From contig CM019831.1 of the NCBI GenBank assembly GCA_009763385.1, positions 115,107,432-115,171,431 on the forward strand: a stretch of 64,000 nucleotides of DNA. The letters are read 5' to 3'. Positions within the stretch are counted from its first letter, which is position 1, and each line of letters starts with the position of its first letter. The position numbers were made by a program, and so were the translations under genes. This DNA is from Coix lacryma-jobi var. lacryma-jobi (Eukaryota > Streptophyta > Magnoliopsida > Poales > Poaceae). Under the pieces are notes generated by a model. It saw nothing but the letters and a program-made list of their open reading frames with translations, had not been told where the DNA came from and did no database searches. Positions 9,321-20,059 of the stretch are shown piece by piece.

Positions 9321-12300
9321 GTAAAACGATTGGAGGACATTTGGTTGGTGGATTTCGGTTGCTCGAGGCACATGACCGGAAACGCCAAGTGGTTCTCCAG
9401 TCTTAGTCCTATTGCGGAAAGGAGTTTATCACCTTCGACGACAATAGTAAAGGTAAAGTGTTTCTCGGGGTCGGTGCGAGTTAATGAGCACTTTGTGGGC
9501 GTGATGTTGCTCTTGTTTCTAACTTGCATTTAACCTTCTTTCTGTTTCGCAACTTTTGATGATGACTATGAGATTCGTTTTAAACCGAATCTCAGTCGTA
9601 TTTTAGATCCTCAGGGCAATCTTGTATGTTTGATTTCGCCCTTAGGAAAATCTTTCGTGCGAATTTCTCGGAGTCGTTTGGATTTTCTCGCTGTCTTGTG
9701 GGCTGGGTCCTTCCTCCTCTGATCTTTGGAAGTGGCATAGGAGACTCGGTCACTTGAGCTTCGACTTGCTTGCAAGGCTTAGCTCACTTGGCCTAATCCG
9801 AGGATTGCCCAAGTTGTCCATGGAGAAGGACCTGTTTGCCATTCTTGTAGACATGGGAAGATGGTTGCCGCTCCCCACCATCTAGTGACTCAGGTCATGA
9901 CTTCGCACCCTGGAGAGCTTTTACACATGGACCTTGTTGGTCCGGCTCGGGTGAGCTCGGTTGGGGGAAGTGGTACGTGCTTGTTGTTGTCGACGATTTT
10001 TCGAGATATTCGTGGGTCTTCTTTTTGACTGAGAAGACTGAGACTTTCTCTTTTGCTCGCAATCTGATTTGCGTCTTCAGAACGAGTTCCCTATGAACGA
10101 TGCGAGCTATTCGTAGTGATAATGGTTCCGAATTCAAGAATTCGGTTTTGAGAAGTTTTGTAACTTTTGGGTTTGGAGCATCAGTTTTCTTCCCCCTACA
10201 CACCGCCCCAAAATGGTGTTGCAGAGAGGAAGAATCAGACCCTTGTAGAGATGGCAAGGACGATGCTCGATGAGCATAGGACTCCTAGGCGGTATTGGGC
10301 CAAAGCTATGAACACTGCATGCTATATTTCCAATCGCATTTTTCTCCGAGCCTTCTTGAAAAAGACGTCTTATGAGTTGTGTTTGGTGGAAGACAACCCA
10401 AAGTGAGTTACTTCGAGTTTGGTTGCCATGTTTTATATTGAAGAAAGGCAAACTGGACAAATTGAGTCTCGTTCTCTGACGGTGTATTTTTGGGTTATGG
10501 CACTCACACTCGAGCATATCATGTACTTAACCTTGATACTAACGAGTCATAAAGACTCCGACTGTCAGCTTCGACAAGACCATGGTTTGTCCTTCTTCTA
10601 GTTTTGAGGTGTAGGTGATCATGAGGTGTGGTTGGCGAGCCTCTTTTTGATGATGAGGACAAGGATGCTGAAGGCATGGGTGACCCAGCATGCCTCCACC
10701 TGCTGTGCCACAAAGAGCGGCTTCTACTACGACACGGCCCCGACACTTCTCCTCAGGGGGGCCATGGGATCCGCCACCCCGAGCGATTACCTTTTGTACC
10801 GTAGGGTAGGCACCAGCTGCTGTTGAGGGGGAGGCCACTTCAGCTCGGGAGGCGCCACGACATTCAGCGCCACACCCCCCTCAGCAGATGATCGGGTAGC
10901 ATTGCGAACGTGTCACTCGGTCCAGGTCACAACAAATCTCTCACTTTGCTCATTCTGCATTTGTTTGCTGATTTTGAACCCCGAGATGTTGGACACGCTT
11001 TGACGGATCCGGATTGGGTCAATGCCATGATGTGAGTTAGAGAATTTGAGCGAAATCGGGTTTGGGTTTTAGTTCCACCTCCTCTAGACTGTAATCCTAT
11101 TGGGACAAAATGGGTTTTCAAAAACAAACAAGGAGAGGATGGCCACATTGTGAGGAACAAAGCCAGGACTTGTGGCCAAGGGTTATAGTCAGAAGGAGGG
11201 GATAGACTATGAGGAGACTTTTGCTCCTGTAGCTCGTTTGGAGGCTATTAGGGTACTCTTGGATTTTGGCTGATCCAAAGGTTCAAACTTTTCAAATGGA
11301 TGTCAAGAGTGCCTTCTTAAACGGCTACATAGAAGAAGAGGTTTATGTTGAACAACCCCCGGTTTTGAAAATCCCAAGTTTCCAAACCATTTTTTAAACT
11401 TCACACAGCTTTATATGGTTTGAAACAAGCCCCTAGAGCCTGGTATGATAGGTTGAAAACCTTTTTGCTTGCTAAGGTTTTAAAATGGGATGTGTGGATA
11501 AAACGCTTTTCTACTCAAGCAAGGCAACGACACTCTCTCTGGTCCAAATTTACGTGGATGATATCATTTTCGGTGGTTCTTCTCACGCTTTGGTTGCCAA
11601 GTTTGCAGATACTATGAGCAGGTAGTTCGAGATGAGTATGATGGGCGAGCTGACTTTCTTGCTCGGATTGCAAATTAAGCAATCCCGAGAAGGGACGTTT
11701 GTGCCACAGGGCAAGTACACCAAAGATTTGCTGAAGAGGTTCGATATGGGTGAGGCCAAGCCTCTTCCAACACCCATGTCTACCACGATGGCCCTGGATG
11801 CGGACAAGGATGGAGAAGCTGTGGACCAAAAGGAGTACCGAAGCATGATCGGGTCGCTGCTCTACCTGACGGCGACACGCCCGGACATCCAGTTCGCGGT
11901 GTGTCTGTGCGCACGCTTTCAGGCGTCGCCGCGCACTTCTCACCGTCAGTAGGTCAAGTGCATTATGAGGTACCTTCGTTTCACACCTGAGTTCGGGATT
12001 TGGTATTCAGCTTCCTCCACCTCTCCCTTTGCGTTTTTCCGATGCCAATTTTGCTGGCTGTCGAGTGAGCGCAAGTCCACTTCGGGACTTGCTAGTTTAT
12101 TGGTTCTTCTCTTGTATCGTGGTCTTCTCGCAAGCAGTTTAGTGTCGCTAGTCTACCACCTAGGCTGAATATGTTGCTGCGGCTAGCTGTTGTTCTCAGT
12201 TGCTTGGATGATGGCCACTTTGCGTGATTTGGTCTGAGCTTTACTCGCGTGCCTTGCTTTGTGACAGCACAAGTGCTATTAGCGTTGCTAAGAACCCCGT

Positions 12301-12486
12301 GCTTCACTCGAAGACCAAACACATGATGTGCGCTTTCATTTTCTGCGAGACCACTATGAGAAGGGTGATATCGACCTTCGCCATGTCGATACTCACCATC
12401 AGTTGGCTGATATTTTCACCAAGCCTTTGGACCAATCAACCTTTAATCGGTTGAGAGGTGAGCTTGGTGTGTGTTTCCCCTTTTAG
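9321..12486 (+). pseudogene. pol: Element B pol remnant (protease to RNase H)
   Basis: Recognisable in pieces across frames. Protease: LVDFGCSRHMTG (about 9345-9380). Integrase zinc region with RRLGHLSFDLLARL and HGKMVAAP (9720-9880), then LLHMDLVGP (about 9920) and PPQNGVAERKNQTLVEMARTM (about 10200-10265). RT: MDVKSAFLNGYIEEEVYVEQ (about 11298-11356), a YVDD-like segment with IIF near 11550-11575, and FEMSMMGELTFLLGLQIKQ (11623-11685). RNase H pieces run to the end GELGVCFPF-stop. There are many indels and stops, such as MSR-stop-FEMSM (11623) and HRQ-stop-VK (11950). It is the close relative of D pol, which serves as its guide. Confidence 0.85.
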
Positions 12487-14113
12487 ATGGGGGAAACATT
12501 TTGGTTCTTGTATCATAGACTGACTATTTTTTCGTTGTCTTGTTTTCTTGTAGTTTAGTCTTTTGTTTTTCAGCATACGCTTTTACATTCTGAGCTTCAT
12601 GTATATAATCTTTAGAATGTAACTATGCTCTGTTAGTATGCTCCGATGCTGTATGATGATGCTTGTAGCTTATGCTCTTTCTAATCACTAATACATGTTG
12701 TGAGCTGAGCTATTTTTGAATGGTGAACCTGCTTAACAAAATAAACTTGAAAATGTTCACCATTGAGATATGCAACTAGCATGTGTAGGATGTGTTGAAT
12801 TCACTCGTGCTTTTCATATATGCTAGGTTGCTATGTCTCTAGTTCTGAGTCATTCACTTGCTTGGTCTGTTCATATTCTGTCAATAAAATCTGAACCAAG
12901 TTTTTAAGTGAATTGAAAAGATCGAGATGAGATTGCTTGTCAACACATCACGGTATCGAGACTGTTTCTCATTGCACATTTGAGTTAAACTTGAGCCGTG
13001 TAGTGTATGACCGAAACCGACACTTTAAGCTTCTGATTGCATATTCATAGGCTTAGCTCGGTTGAAAAGTTAGGCAATGACAAGCATTCAACTTCTCGCA
13101 ATCACATGCTAAATTTTGAACTTGTGTAATTTCACCGCTGCAACCCCGATTTAAAATTGAAATCACAAGTTATGCTTCATTCTGCAGCATGATGATTGAA
13201 CTTTGCTAGGGGTAGGGTAGTTCATCTTGTATACATGTCTAGCACTTGCTCGGATTCCTGTCTCATAATGCTACGTGCTATTTTGATGGTGAATACTTCG
13301 TTTGCTAAAACTGCTCATTTTGCTCTCATGTTCATATTTCGTATTTGGTGATCAGTTGAGCTTGGGGCATGTATGCTTCTTGTGTGTCATTGGAGTTATA
13401 CTTTGTAGAGCATCCTTACACTCTCTTGACTATATTCCTGAAGCTGCTAACTTGCATTTGACTCATATGCATTCTAGAAGGGGAAGAAAATTGCATGTTG
13501 GCACTTTTGATGGTGCATTTCTAAGGGGGGAGAGATTTTACTCGATGGTGCATTCCTTGCTTGATGGTGCATTTTCAACTAAGGGGGAGAAATTTGCAAA
13601 TCATATGCTCTCTGAGTGTTTGACTAAGGGGGAGAAAATTAATTTTCAAATCTTGTGCTTTCCAAGTTGAACAAAGGGGGAGTTTTCCTGGTTGTGTGCA
13701 CTATTCAAGGGGGAGTTTGCTCGTGTGATTGTTTTGAAATTTGAATTTCCAATTGGTTGGAGCATTTTGCTGGTTTGTGTTGAGCTTTGCCTATTCTTGA
13801 GGGACTAGCATTTGCCTTTCAGATTTTCAATTGGTGTCGAGCTCTTCTTCTTAAGCTGGTAACAGTTGGTATCGAGCTTTCCTGCTAGAGGTGTTGAGCC
13901 TGTTCTACCTCTTCTTAAGGGCTAGCTTTGTTTTGCTTGGTTGCGTCGAGCCGTTGCCCATGTCTTTGGGGACCAAGTTGTCTTGTCTTCCACTTGACCT
14001 TCTTCGGCTTTGCTATGCTTTTGGGTCATTTGGTCGAGTTCTCTCTTCTTCTTCCTTCATTTCTATTATTATGATTTGTGTGTAGTGGACAATGCACTCA
14101 TCAAGGGGGAGAT
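12487..14113 (+). other. 3' non-coding region of B with six polypurine tracts
   Basis: No gene. AAGGGGG(G)AG tracts lie at about 13523, 13581, 13626, 13673, 13707 and 14103. The last is followed by T and the LTR start TGCGGATAC, so it is the functional primer by position. The first copies sit in a repeated context 'gatggtgcatt...aactaagggggaga'. The rest is T-rich sequence that aligns by eye with the 3' regions of D (59776-61425, minus strand) and C (47022-49370, minus strand). Confidence 0.75.
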
Positions 14114-14469
14114 TGCGGATACAGGGTGTATGCCAGTCTCGAGTGATGAGTGATTGTCAACGGGTTTGATCGCATGTTCTTTGGCTTGTGTTGTGCAGGT
14201 GTCGAGCACGGAGACAGTGATCGAGGGGCAAGGTGAAGGTCAAGTAGAGAAGTGAGTGCGTGCTGTGCCGACGGACCGGGAGCGGTGAAGGGCGGACGTG
14301 AGGCTTGGACTGAGGGACCGGTGGCCTGAGGATCAGCTGTGGTGGCTGGCAGCCTGGGACAACGACGAGCGGAGACTTGCGGGCATGGTGTTGCTTGGGT
14401 CAAGGACCTGGGGACACGTGTCGGTGGACGGGGTGCACGCGCGGTGCATCCCCTCTTCAGCGCCGGTTT

Positions 14470-14738
14470 GGTGGTTGAGCTACAGAAAAACCACCAGGTG
14501 GACGGTTTCCAGGTTTGGGCCACAAAACCTGGGGGTGCTGCGGGTTTGTCGAGTTGGGGCCACAATACTTGGGCTGAGGACGGTTTCCAGGTTTGGGCCT
14601 CAAAACCTGGGCGCTGGCGGGTTTCTGAGTTTGGGCCACAAAACTCAGGCGATGGGCCGCTGGTTTCCCGGTTTGGGCCACAAAACCGGGGGATGGACGT
14701 GAAGGCCTGGTTTCCCGGTTTAGGCCACAAAACTGGGG
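14470..14738 (+). repeat. Array of seven covarying hairpins in B's LTR
   Basis: Units of about 24 bases share the core TTTgggccacaAAA but have different arms that still pair: GGTGG/CCACC (14470-14495), CCAGG/CCTGG (14509-14532), a decayed CGAGT unit (about 14550-14572), CCAGG/CCTGG (14587-14610), CTGAG/CTCAG (14625-14648), CCCGG/CCGGG (14667-14690), and CCCGG/CTGGG (14714-14737). Pairing is kept although arm sequences change. The same array is seen in C (four units per LTR) and D (seven). Confidence 0.85.
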
Positions 14739-15528
14739 GCGGAGTCCGGGAAAAGGACGAGTGGAGCGAGGGCGGCACATGGTGGCAATCGGTGAGGTTG
14801 CGTCGAGGCAACGCTACCAGTTGTGCGGGCGTGGCTGTCGGATCACCACCTACCACGAGTTGGTCCAGAATAACCTTAGGGTTTAGCTGGTTCACTCTGT
14901 AATTAGTTAGGGGGTAGAGTGGGAATTAGAATTAGGATAAGTAGAGGGAGACACCCACCTCCCATCCTATCTCAGTCATTTGCTCTTTCAGTCTTAGGGT
15001 TTCCTGCTCCCAATCCCCTGCTGTAGCGAACTGAGATCCACAGAGAAGAGAACAATACCTCTGTGCCCGTGAGATTTTGAGGAAGTGAGACCGTAATCTC
15101 ACTATTGTAGCGTGTGGTAGCCACATGGTTGCAAATTCGTGATTGTGGTTGTAATTCGCGTTTTGCTCTTGTTCTTCGCGGGTTGTTTTTCTCCATGTTT
15201 TTCCCGTCGTTCGATCTCTTTGCTTGGTGTGTCTCTTGCAAATCCGTTTGAACCAAGTTATTCTAGATCGTGAGGCACTTCTTTCTACCGAAGGAATTCA
15301 CCTCTAACCTCACGAGCTAGTAGATCGGTCGGTTTTCATTTCGGGTCAAGCTTTTCTCCCTTCCCCCAAATTTCTTCGATTCATCGATTTGGAGATAGGT
15401 TCGAGCCATGATCTCTTAGAGATAGCTCACTATCCTCCTTGTGACTCATCTCTCCAAGTTAGAACCCTTGAGGTTTCATTTTCGGAGAGTTTGGATCAAA
15501 TCGGTGAACGAACAGGTCAAAGTCGGGG

Positions 15529-15806
15529 TGACCGGACGCTGGTTCGATACTGACCGGACGCGTCCGGTGGTTGAATGTCGTGCGACAACTTTGCTGTGAG
15601 CTGACCGGACGCTGCTTCTAATCTTGGACCAGACTCGCCTCTTCTACTATTCACAGTTTTCGTCTTGACTGACCGGACGCTAGGGGTGTGACCGGACGCT
15701 CAGTGAACGGGAGTCCGGTCACAAACAGAGAGGTCCGAAATCCGTTTTGGCTTGACCGGACGCATCCGGTGCTCATTGACCGGACGCTGGCCAGAGTCCG
15801 GTCAAG
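15529..15806 (+). repeat. GACCGGACGC / GCGTCCGGTC palindrome array in B's LTR
   Basis: Seven or more TGACCGGACGC words or their reverse complements lie within 280 bases, once as the full palindrome GACCGGACGCGTCCGGT (15552-15568). They lie in the promoter-distal (R-U5) half of the LTR. They are the counterpart of CATCGGACGC words in D and GCGGACTGTCCGC words in C. Confidence 0.85.
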
Positions 15807-16049
15807 TACAGTTTGCGCAGTTTCGTCCGCAGTTGGTTCGTTCGTTGTCGGTTTTGATTTCTGGCTTTTACGTTGGGTTTCTAGAGTCGTGAAGTGTCTC
15901 GCTGCGCTTCTTGGAAGCATCCACCCTATCTCTAGGGTCGTGGAACTTACGAGCTCTAGGTTTGCTCTTGGGTTGATTTTCGGGACAGTGGCGACAAGTT
16001 TCCGAAAGGAAAGTTGAAGCTCCCATTCACACCCCCTCTGTTCGCTTTC

Positions 16050-16054
16050 TGGTA
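16050..16054. repeat. Target site duplication of G (TGGTA), left copy
   Basis: TGGTA directly precedes the 5' LTR and recurs at 31340-31344 directly after the 3' LTR. Removing G and one copy restores a continuous B LTR end (CTTTCTGGTAGCACTCTCGGTC..), which matches the LTR end at 225-254. Confidence 0.93.
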
Positions 16055-17306
16055 TGTCGGGGGTCCACAAAAGGGGTACCCCCAATCAACGCAAAACAAA
16101 TAGGTTAAACCTAGAACACCAATTAATAACAAACCTAGCAAGTCTAACCTTCTAAAAAGCCAACCCTCGAGGCCTACAACGCCGGCCATCACTGGGGAGC
16201 CCGGGCCCGCCAAAGCCTTACTGTCCGCCTCATGGTAGCCTACCCCTCGAACCCTGGCACGTAGGCCTCGAGCCCACCATAGCCGTGCACCGCTCCTCGG
16301 GACCCCGGTGGGAACCTCGAGCCTCTCTGCCACGGTAAACCATCCCTCGAGACACATCACGCCTCCCTCGAGCGGCACAGACATCGGATGTCAATCCCAC
16401 ACTACGCATTAATGCGTTCACCTACTCCGGTCATGTCCTCTGGAACCCGACGTGTGCCACAGTGAACCAGGGCAGAGTCAAATCTCGTTTTCACCACAAG
16501 CATGGGCAAAAGGCACAAGTACAACACTGTTGGGCCATGCTCTGCGCTGTTGCACCATCCGAGCCACGTCTCGAGGCCCGGATTCCCGCTGTACGACCGG
16601 GCTTTCCGGGACTTGCCCATACCTGCGGGGACTCGAGACCCCCGTAGGCGCCACCGCGAGGTCGGCCCGGCGCCCCTCGAGCCCTAACAGCTTTCATGCC
16701 ATTGGAGGACAGGTACCCCAAGATCCGGAGGGACCCTGCCACGACTTGTACGTACCGGAATGGGCGTTATACGGCCTCCACGTCGCCACGCCTCCACGCC
16801 CACGCCTGGGATGGAAGCCACGCTTCAAGGACGCCTCAAACAGCAACCCCCACGTCAACTCCGAGTGACCTCGACAAGGACAGCATTCCTACCCTCAGCC
16901 GTATGGGCGTGTACATCCGACTCCTGTGTACCCTGGTCACCCCGTGTAACCCTGGCCTCCTCTTGTTCTATAAAAGAGGACACCAGGGCCTTCACGCGGC
17001 GGGCAAGACAGGTCAACACAGGTTTCTAGGCGGCCACACACCCCGGTCCACGTGAATCCACACTCACAAGGTCAGCTACAACACATACACACAAGTCCGG
17101 ACTCCGTTCCACGCTCATTGAGCTTGTATTGCCCTGTACAAGCACTTAGGTGCAAGTAATACAAGAACCTCCTCCCCCGCTGGACGTAGGGCCTTCTTTG
17201 CCCGAACCAGGATAAATCCTTGTGTCATCTTGCATCACCATCCAGGAAGAGAGCACGCGATCATATTACTAGTTGGTGTCATACCCCCGGGATCGAAACA
17301 CCGACA
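16055..17306 (+). repeat. 5' LTR of G
   Basis: 1252 bases, TGTCGGGGG... to ...ACACCGACA. A TATA box TATAAAAG lies at 16969-16976. It matches the 3' LTR almost base for base, except for small indels; for example, the 'cattaatgcg' segment near 16405 is shorter than its counterpart near 30420. Confidence 0.93.
16969..16976 (+). promoter_or_regulatory. TATA box of G's 5' LTR
   Basis: TATAAAAG in the context TTGTTCTATAAAAGAGGACACC. The same box is at 30999-31006 in the 3' LTR. Confidence 0.75.
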
Positions 17307-17307
17307 G

Positions 17308-17327
17308 TTGGCGCGCCAGGTAGGGGG
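17308..17327 (+). promoter_or_regulatory. Primer binding site of G
   Basis: TTGGCGCGCCAGGTAGGGGG begins two bases after the 5' LTR, the normal place for the tRNA-complementary primer site. It is not the initiator-Met type. I do not assign the tRNA without a search. Confidence 0.65.
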
Positions 17328-17365
17328 GCCTCGCGTGTCGGAGTCGATTTCTCGTTGTTTCCTGG

Positions 17366-19980
17366 ATGGCTTCTTCCACTCCTTCGTTCTCTGCTGGTGC
17401 CGTCATCTGGTTCGGGAGCCTCGAGTTCCTGGCCACCGGCAGCGGCAACGAGCTGACCCTGCTCTCCACGGAGGGCCGAGCGGAGGGCGTGTCACGCCAC
17501 CCCGCGCGGGAGGCGTGGCGCGTCGCCCGCACCACCACGCGTCGCCACCTCGTGAGCGGCGCCGTCGTCACCATCGTCGCCAGGCACAGGCGGTGCCCGC
17601 GGCGTACACCCACTTCCCGCGGCCGGCGCGGGGTCCCCGAGGAGGAACCTGCCCGGCGCACGGCTGGAGACTTCTAGGGCGCGCGCGCATCTCCCAGCGA
17701 GTTCGCGTTCGTCATGCGCACGGACCGGGAGCCTGGCCAGAGGCCTCTGAGCCGTGCTCCGTCGACACCACCTGGCTTCCTCCCGCACAGGGGTGTACCG
17801 CGCTCGACGCCAGCGGTACCCGTTCAACTCAAAACTCCGCAGCTGTCTACGCCCACCACCTCGACGAGCGCCGCCAGGACCGGGCGGCGGCAGAGCGGGG
17901 GGAACGTCCGGGCGCAATCCTACGAGCGACCGCCGACCTGGAGATCGTCTACCCGCGCACGTCGACCGTAGCTTCTCACGAGTCGTCGAGCCACCCCGGC
18001 GAGCCACCATCGGAGAGTGGCACCGCGAGCTGCAGTCCCAGCACGAGCCAAGGCGGCGCGACATCAACAGCTCCGACTCCGACGAATACGACCCACGACC
18101 CTGACCTCTGGGATCCCACCAGGGAGTGCTTCCAGCTCGAGGGGGTCGTGGACGATGCCGAGGACGACGGCGACGACGACACCAGGCCGCGCTCAACCTC
18201 GAAGAGCCCGGAGACGTGGCTGCGGCAGGCGGATCACGCGTTCAGGGGAGGAACGAACCTCCGGCACCGGCTGCACCATCTAGCACAGCGACGACGGGCG
18301 GCGCAGCTCGCGCAGCTGCGGGAGGCCATCGCCAAGGCTGAGGAGGACCGACAACGCCTGCTGCAGCTCGAGAAAACCCTAGTGCAGGAACAAGCCCAGC
18401 CTCGAGGCGCCGGTGTTCGTGGCCGCGCTCGAGAGGTCCACCGGCAGATCCTCGAGGACGGGGCACCAGCACGCCCCGAGGTGCGTTTCCCGCGAGCCGG
18501 GCAGAACGTGGTGGCGGCCGCAATGCTGCTCCGTGATCTACCCGCCGTCTCCAACCCTGACGCCAGGCGCATGCTCGGGGAAATGAAGAACCTCCTCGAG
18601 ACAGCAGCTGTGCAGCAGGCCGAGAGCTCAGCCTCGCGCCGCCGCGGGGCGGCCTCGGGGAAGCCAGCAGACGCGCCCCGCAACGAGCGTGAGATGTCCG
18701 TCCACCAGCCGGACGCCCCTCGAGCCAGGCCAGTCCGGGAGCGGATCGTCGACAACCGGCCACCTCGAGACCCGGATGACGCGCGCGATGAGCCCCCAGC
18801 ACCGGGTGCATCACCTCAGCGCAACGACGACCAGGCGGCGCAGCTCGCGCGGCTGCGGGAGGCGATCACCAAGGCCGAGGAAGGAGTGCTACAATGCCGG
18901 CGCGACGCCAGCCGCCGGCGCAAGGACAAAGGGGTCGAGGAGCGTGGCTATAGTGCCCATCGAGGGGGGCGCTACGACAGTGACGAAGACCGGCAAACCC
19001 TCGAGCCCCCGGGCCCCAGGGTCTTTAGCCGGGCCATCCGCACCTCGACCCTCCCCGATCGCTTCCGACCACCGACCAACATCGTGAAGTATGACGGGGA
19101 GGTCGAGCCCAAGCTATGGCTCTCCGACTTCCGCCTGGGCTGCCAACTGGGCGGGGCGAAGAACGACGACCGCGCGATTATACGCCAGCTCCCACTCTAC
19201 CTCTCGGACACCGCCCGTCGGTGGCTCGAGGGGCTCCCGCCACATCAGATCCGCGACTGGGCCGACCTAGTCAGGGTCTTCGACGGGAACTTCAAGGGGA
19301 CTTGCGTGCGCCCAGGCAACCCCTGGGATCTACGACGTTGCAGGCAGACAGCGGACGAGCCCCTCCGTGACTTCGCTCGACGATTCTCGAAGCAGCGCCT
19401 CGAGCTCCCCCACGTGCCTGATGAGGATGTCATCTCGGCGTTCCTCGCAGGCACGACGTGCCAAGAGCTAGTCCACGAGCTAGGGCGCTACCGTCCAAGA
19501 CGGTCGAGGATCTGATGAACCGTGTCACCAGCTTTGCCTCAGGCGACGAGGCAGTGGGGGCCTTCTTTGGCCGCTCCACGGACAAAGGCAAGGCGGTGGC
19601 CGCACCGGAGGGCTCGAGCAAGGGCAACAACGTCAAGAACCGCAACAACAACAACAAAAAGAAAAAGAACAAAGCAAGCAAAGAAGTCGAAGGCGAAGCG
19701 CGACGCGATGACGACGACGATGAAGAAACGCTCGTGGGCGCCCTCGAGCATAAGAAGCCTCGAGGCCCCCCTGACGGGGCGGTCTTCGACAAAATGCTCG
19801 AGGACCCCTGCCCTTATCACAAGGGTGCCGTGAATCACAAGTTGAAGGACTGCCGACTGATGAAGGGCTTCTACTCCAAGCTCGGCGACAAGAAGGAAGA
19901 CGCGCCTAAGGGCAAGGACAACAATCGACGCGACAAGGGGACGCGGACTTCCCCCGGTGCGCGACTGCTTCATGATCTAC
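17366..19980 (+). pseudogene. gag: Element G gag, frameshifted
   Basis: The natural start is probably the ATG at 17366 (MASSTPSFSAGAVIW), soon shifted. The main frame (about 17830-19515) holds an Arg/Ala/Glu-rich, coiled-coil-prone region (LAQLREAIAKAEEDRQRLLQ and a second similar repeat). The conserved gypsy gag core follows, with WLSDFRLGCQL and YLSDTARRWLEGLPP (about 19110-19240), then the FARRFSKQR and FLAGTTCQEL region (19370-19470). It moves to the next frame near 19490 (VEDLMNRVTSFA, 19505 on), then a Lys/Asn-rich basic stretch and a knuckle-like CPYHKGAVNHKLKDC (about 19809-19853). Gag would form the particle and bind RNA. At least two frame changes make it a pseudogene. Confidence 0.8.
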
Positions 19981-20059
19981 GGGGGCCCGACCGTCGGGCT
20001 CTCGGCTCGAGAGAGAAAGAAGGAGCGCCGGGAGGTCTTTGCACTCCGCCATGACGCCC

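Larger units (their letters stand above)
14114..16054 (+). repeat. 3' LTR of B, left part (split by G)
   Basis: Starts TGCGGATACAGGGTG directly after the polypurine tract. It continues at 31345-31361 after removal of G and one TGGTA copy, ending CGGTCCTTCA. The rejoined length is about 1958 bases. It holds a seven-unit hairpin array (14470-14738), a degenerate TATA-like ATAAGTAG (about 14936), and a GACCGGACGC palindrome array (15529-15806). D's LTR (57704-59775) is its close relative. Confidence 0.88.

Noticed and set aside
14101..14902. Long frames on both strands over B's LTR (up to 264 codons) with repeated RFGPQN / CGPNxET peptides
   Set aside because: The peptide repeats are translations of the hairpin array in an LTR. 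They change frame and partner between B, C and D, and there is no start or promoter context.
15529..15806. CRISPR-like array from spaced GACCGGACGC words
   Set aside because: Words are short, occur in both orientations with irregular spacing, and lie inside a plant LTR.
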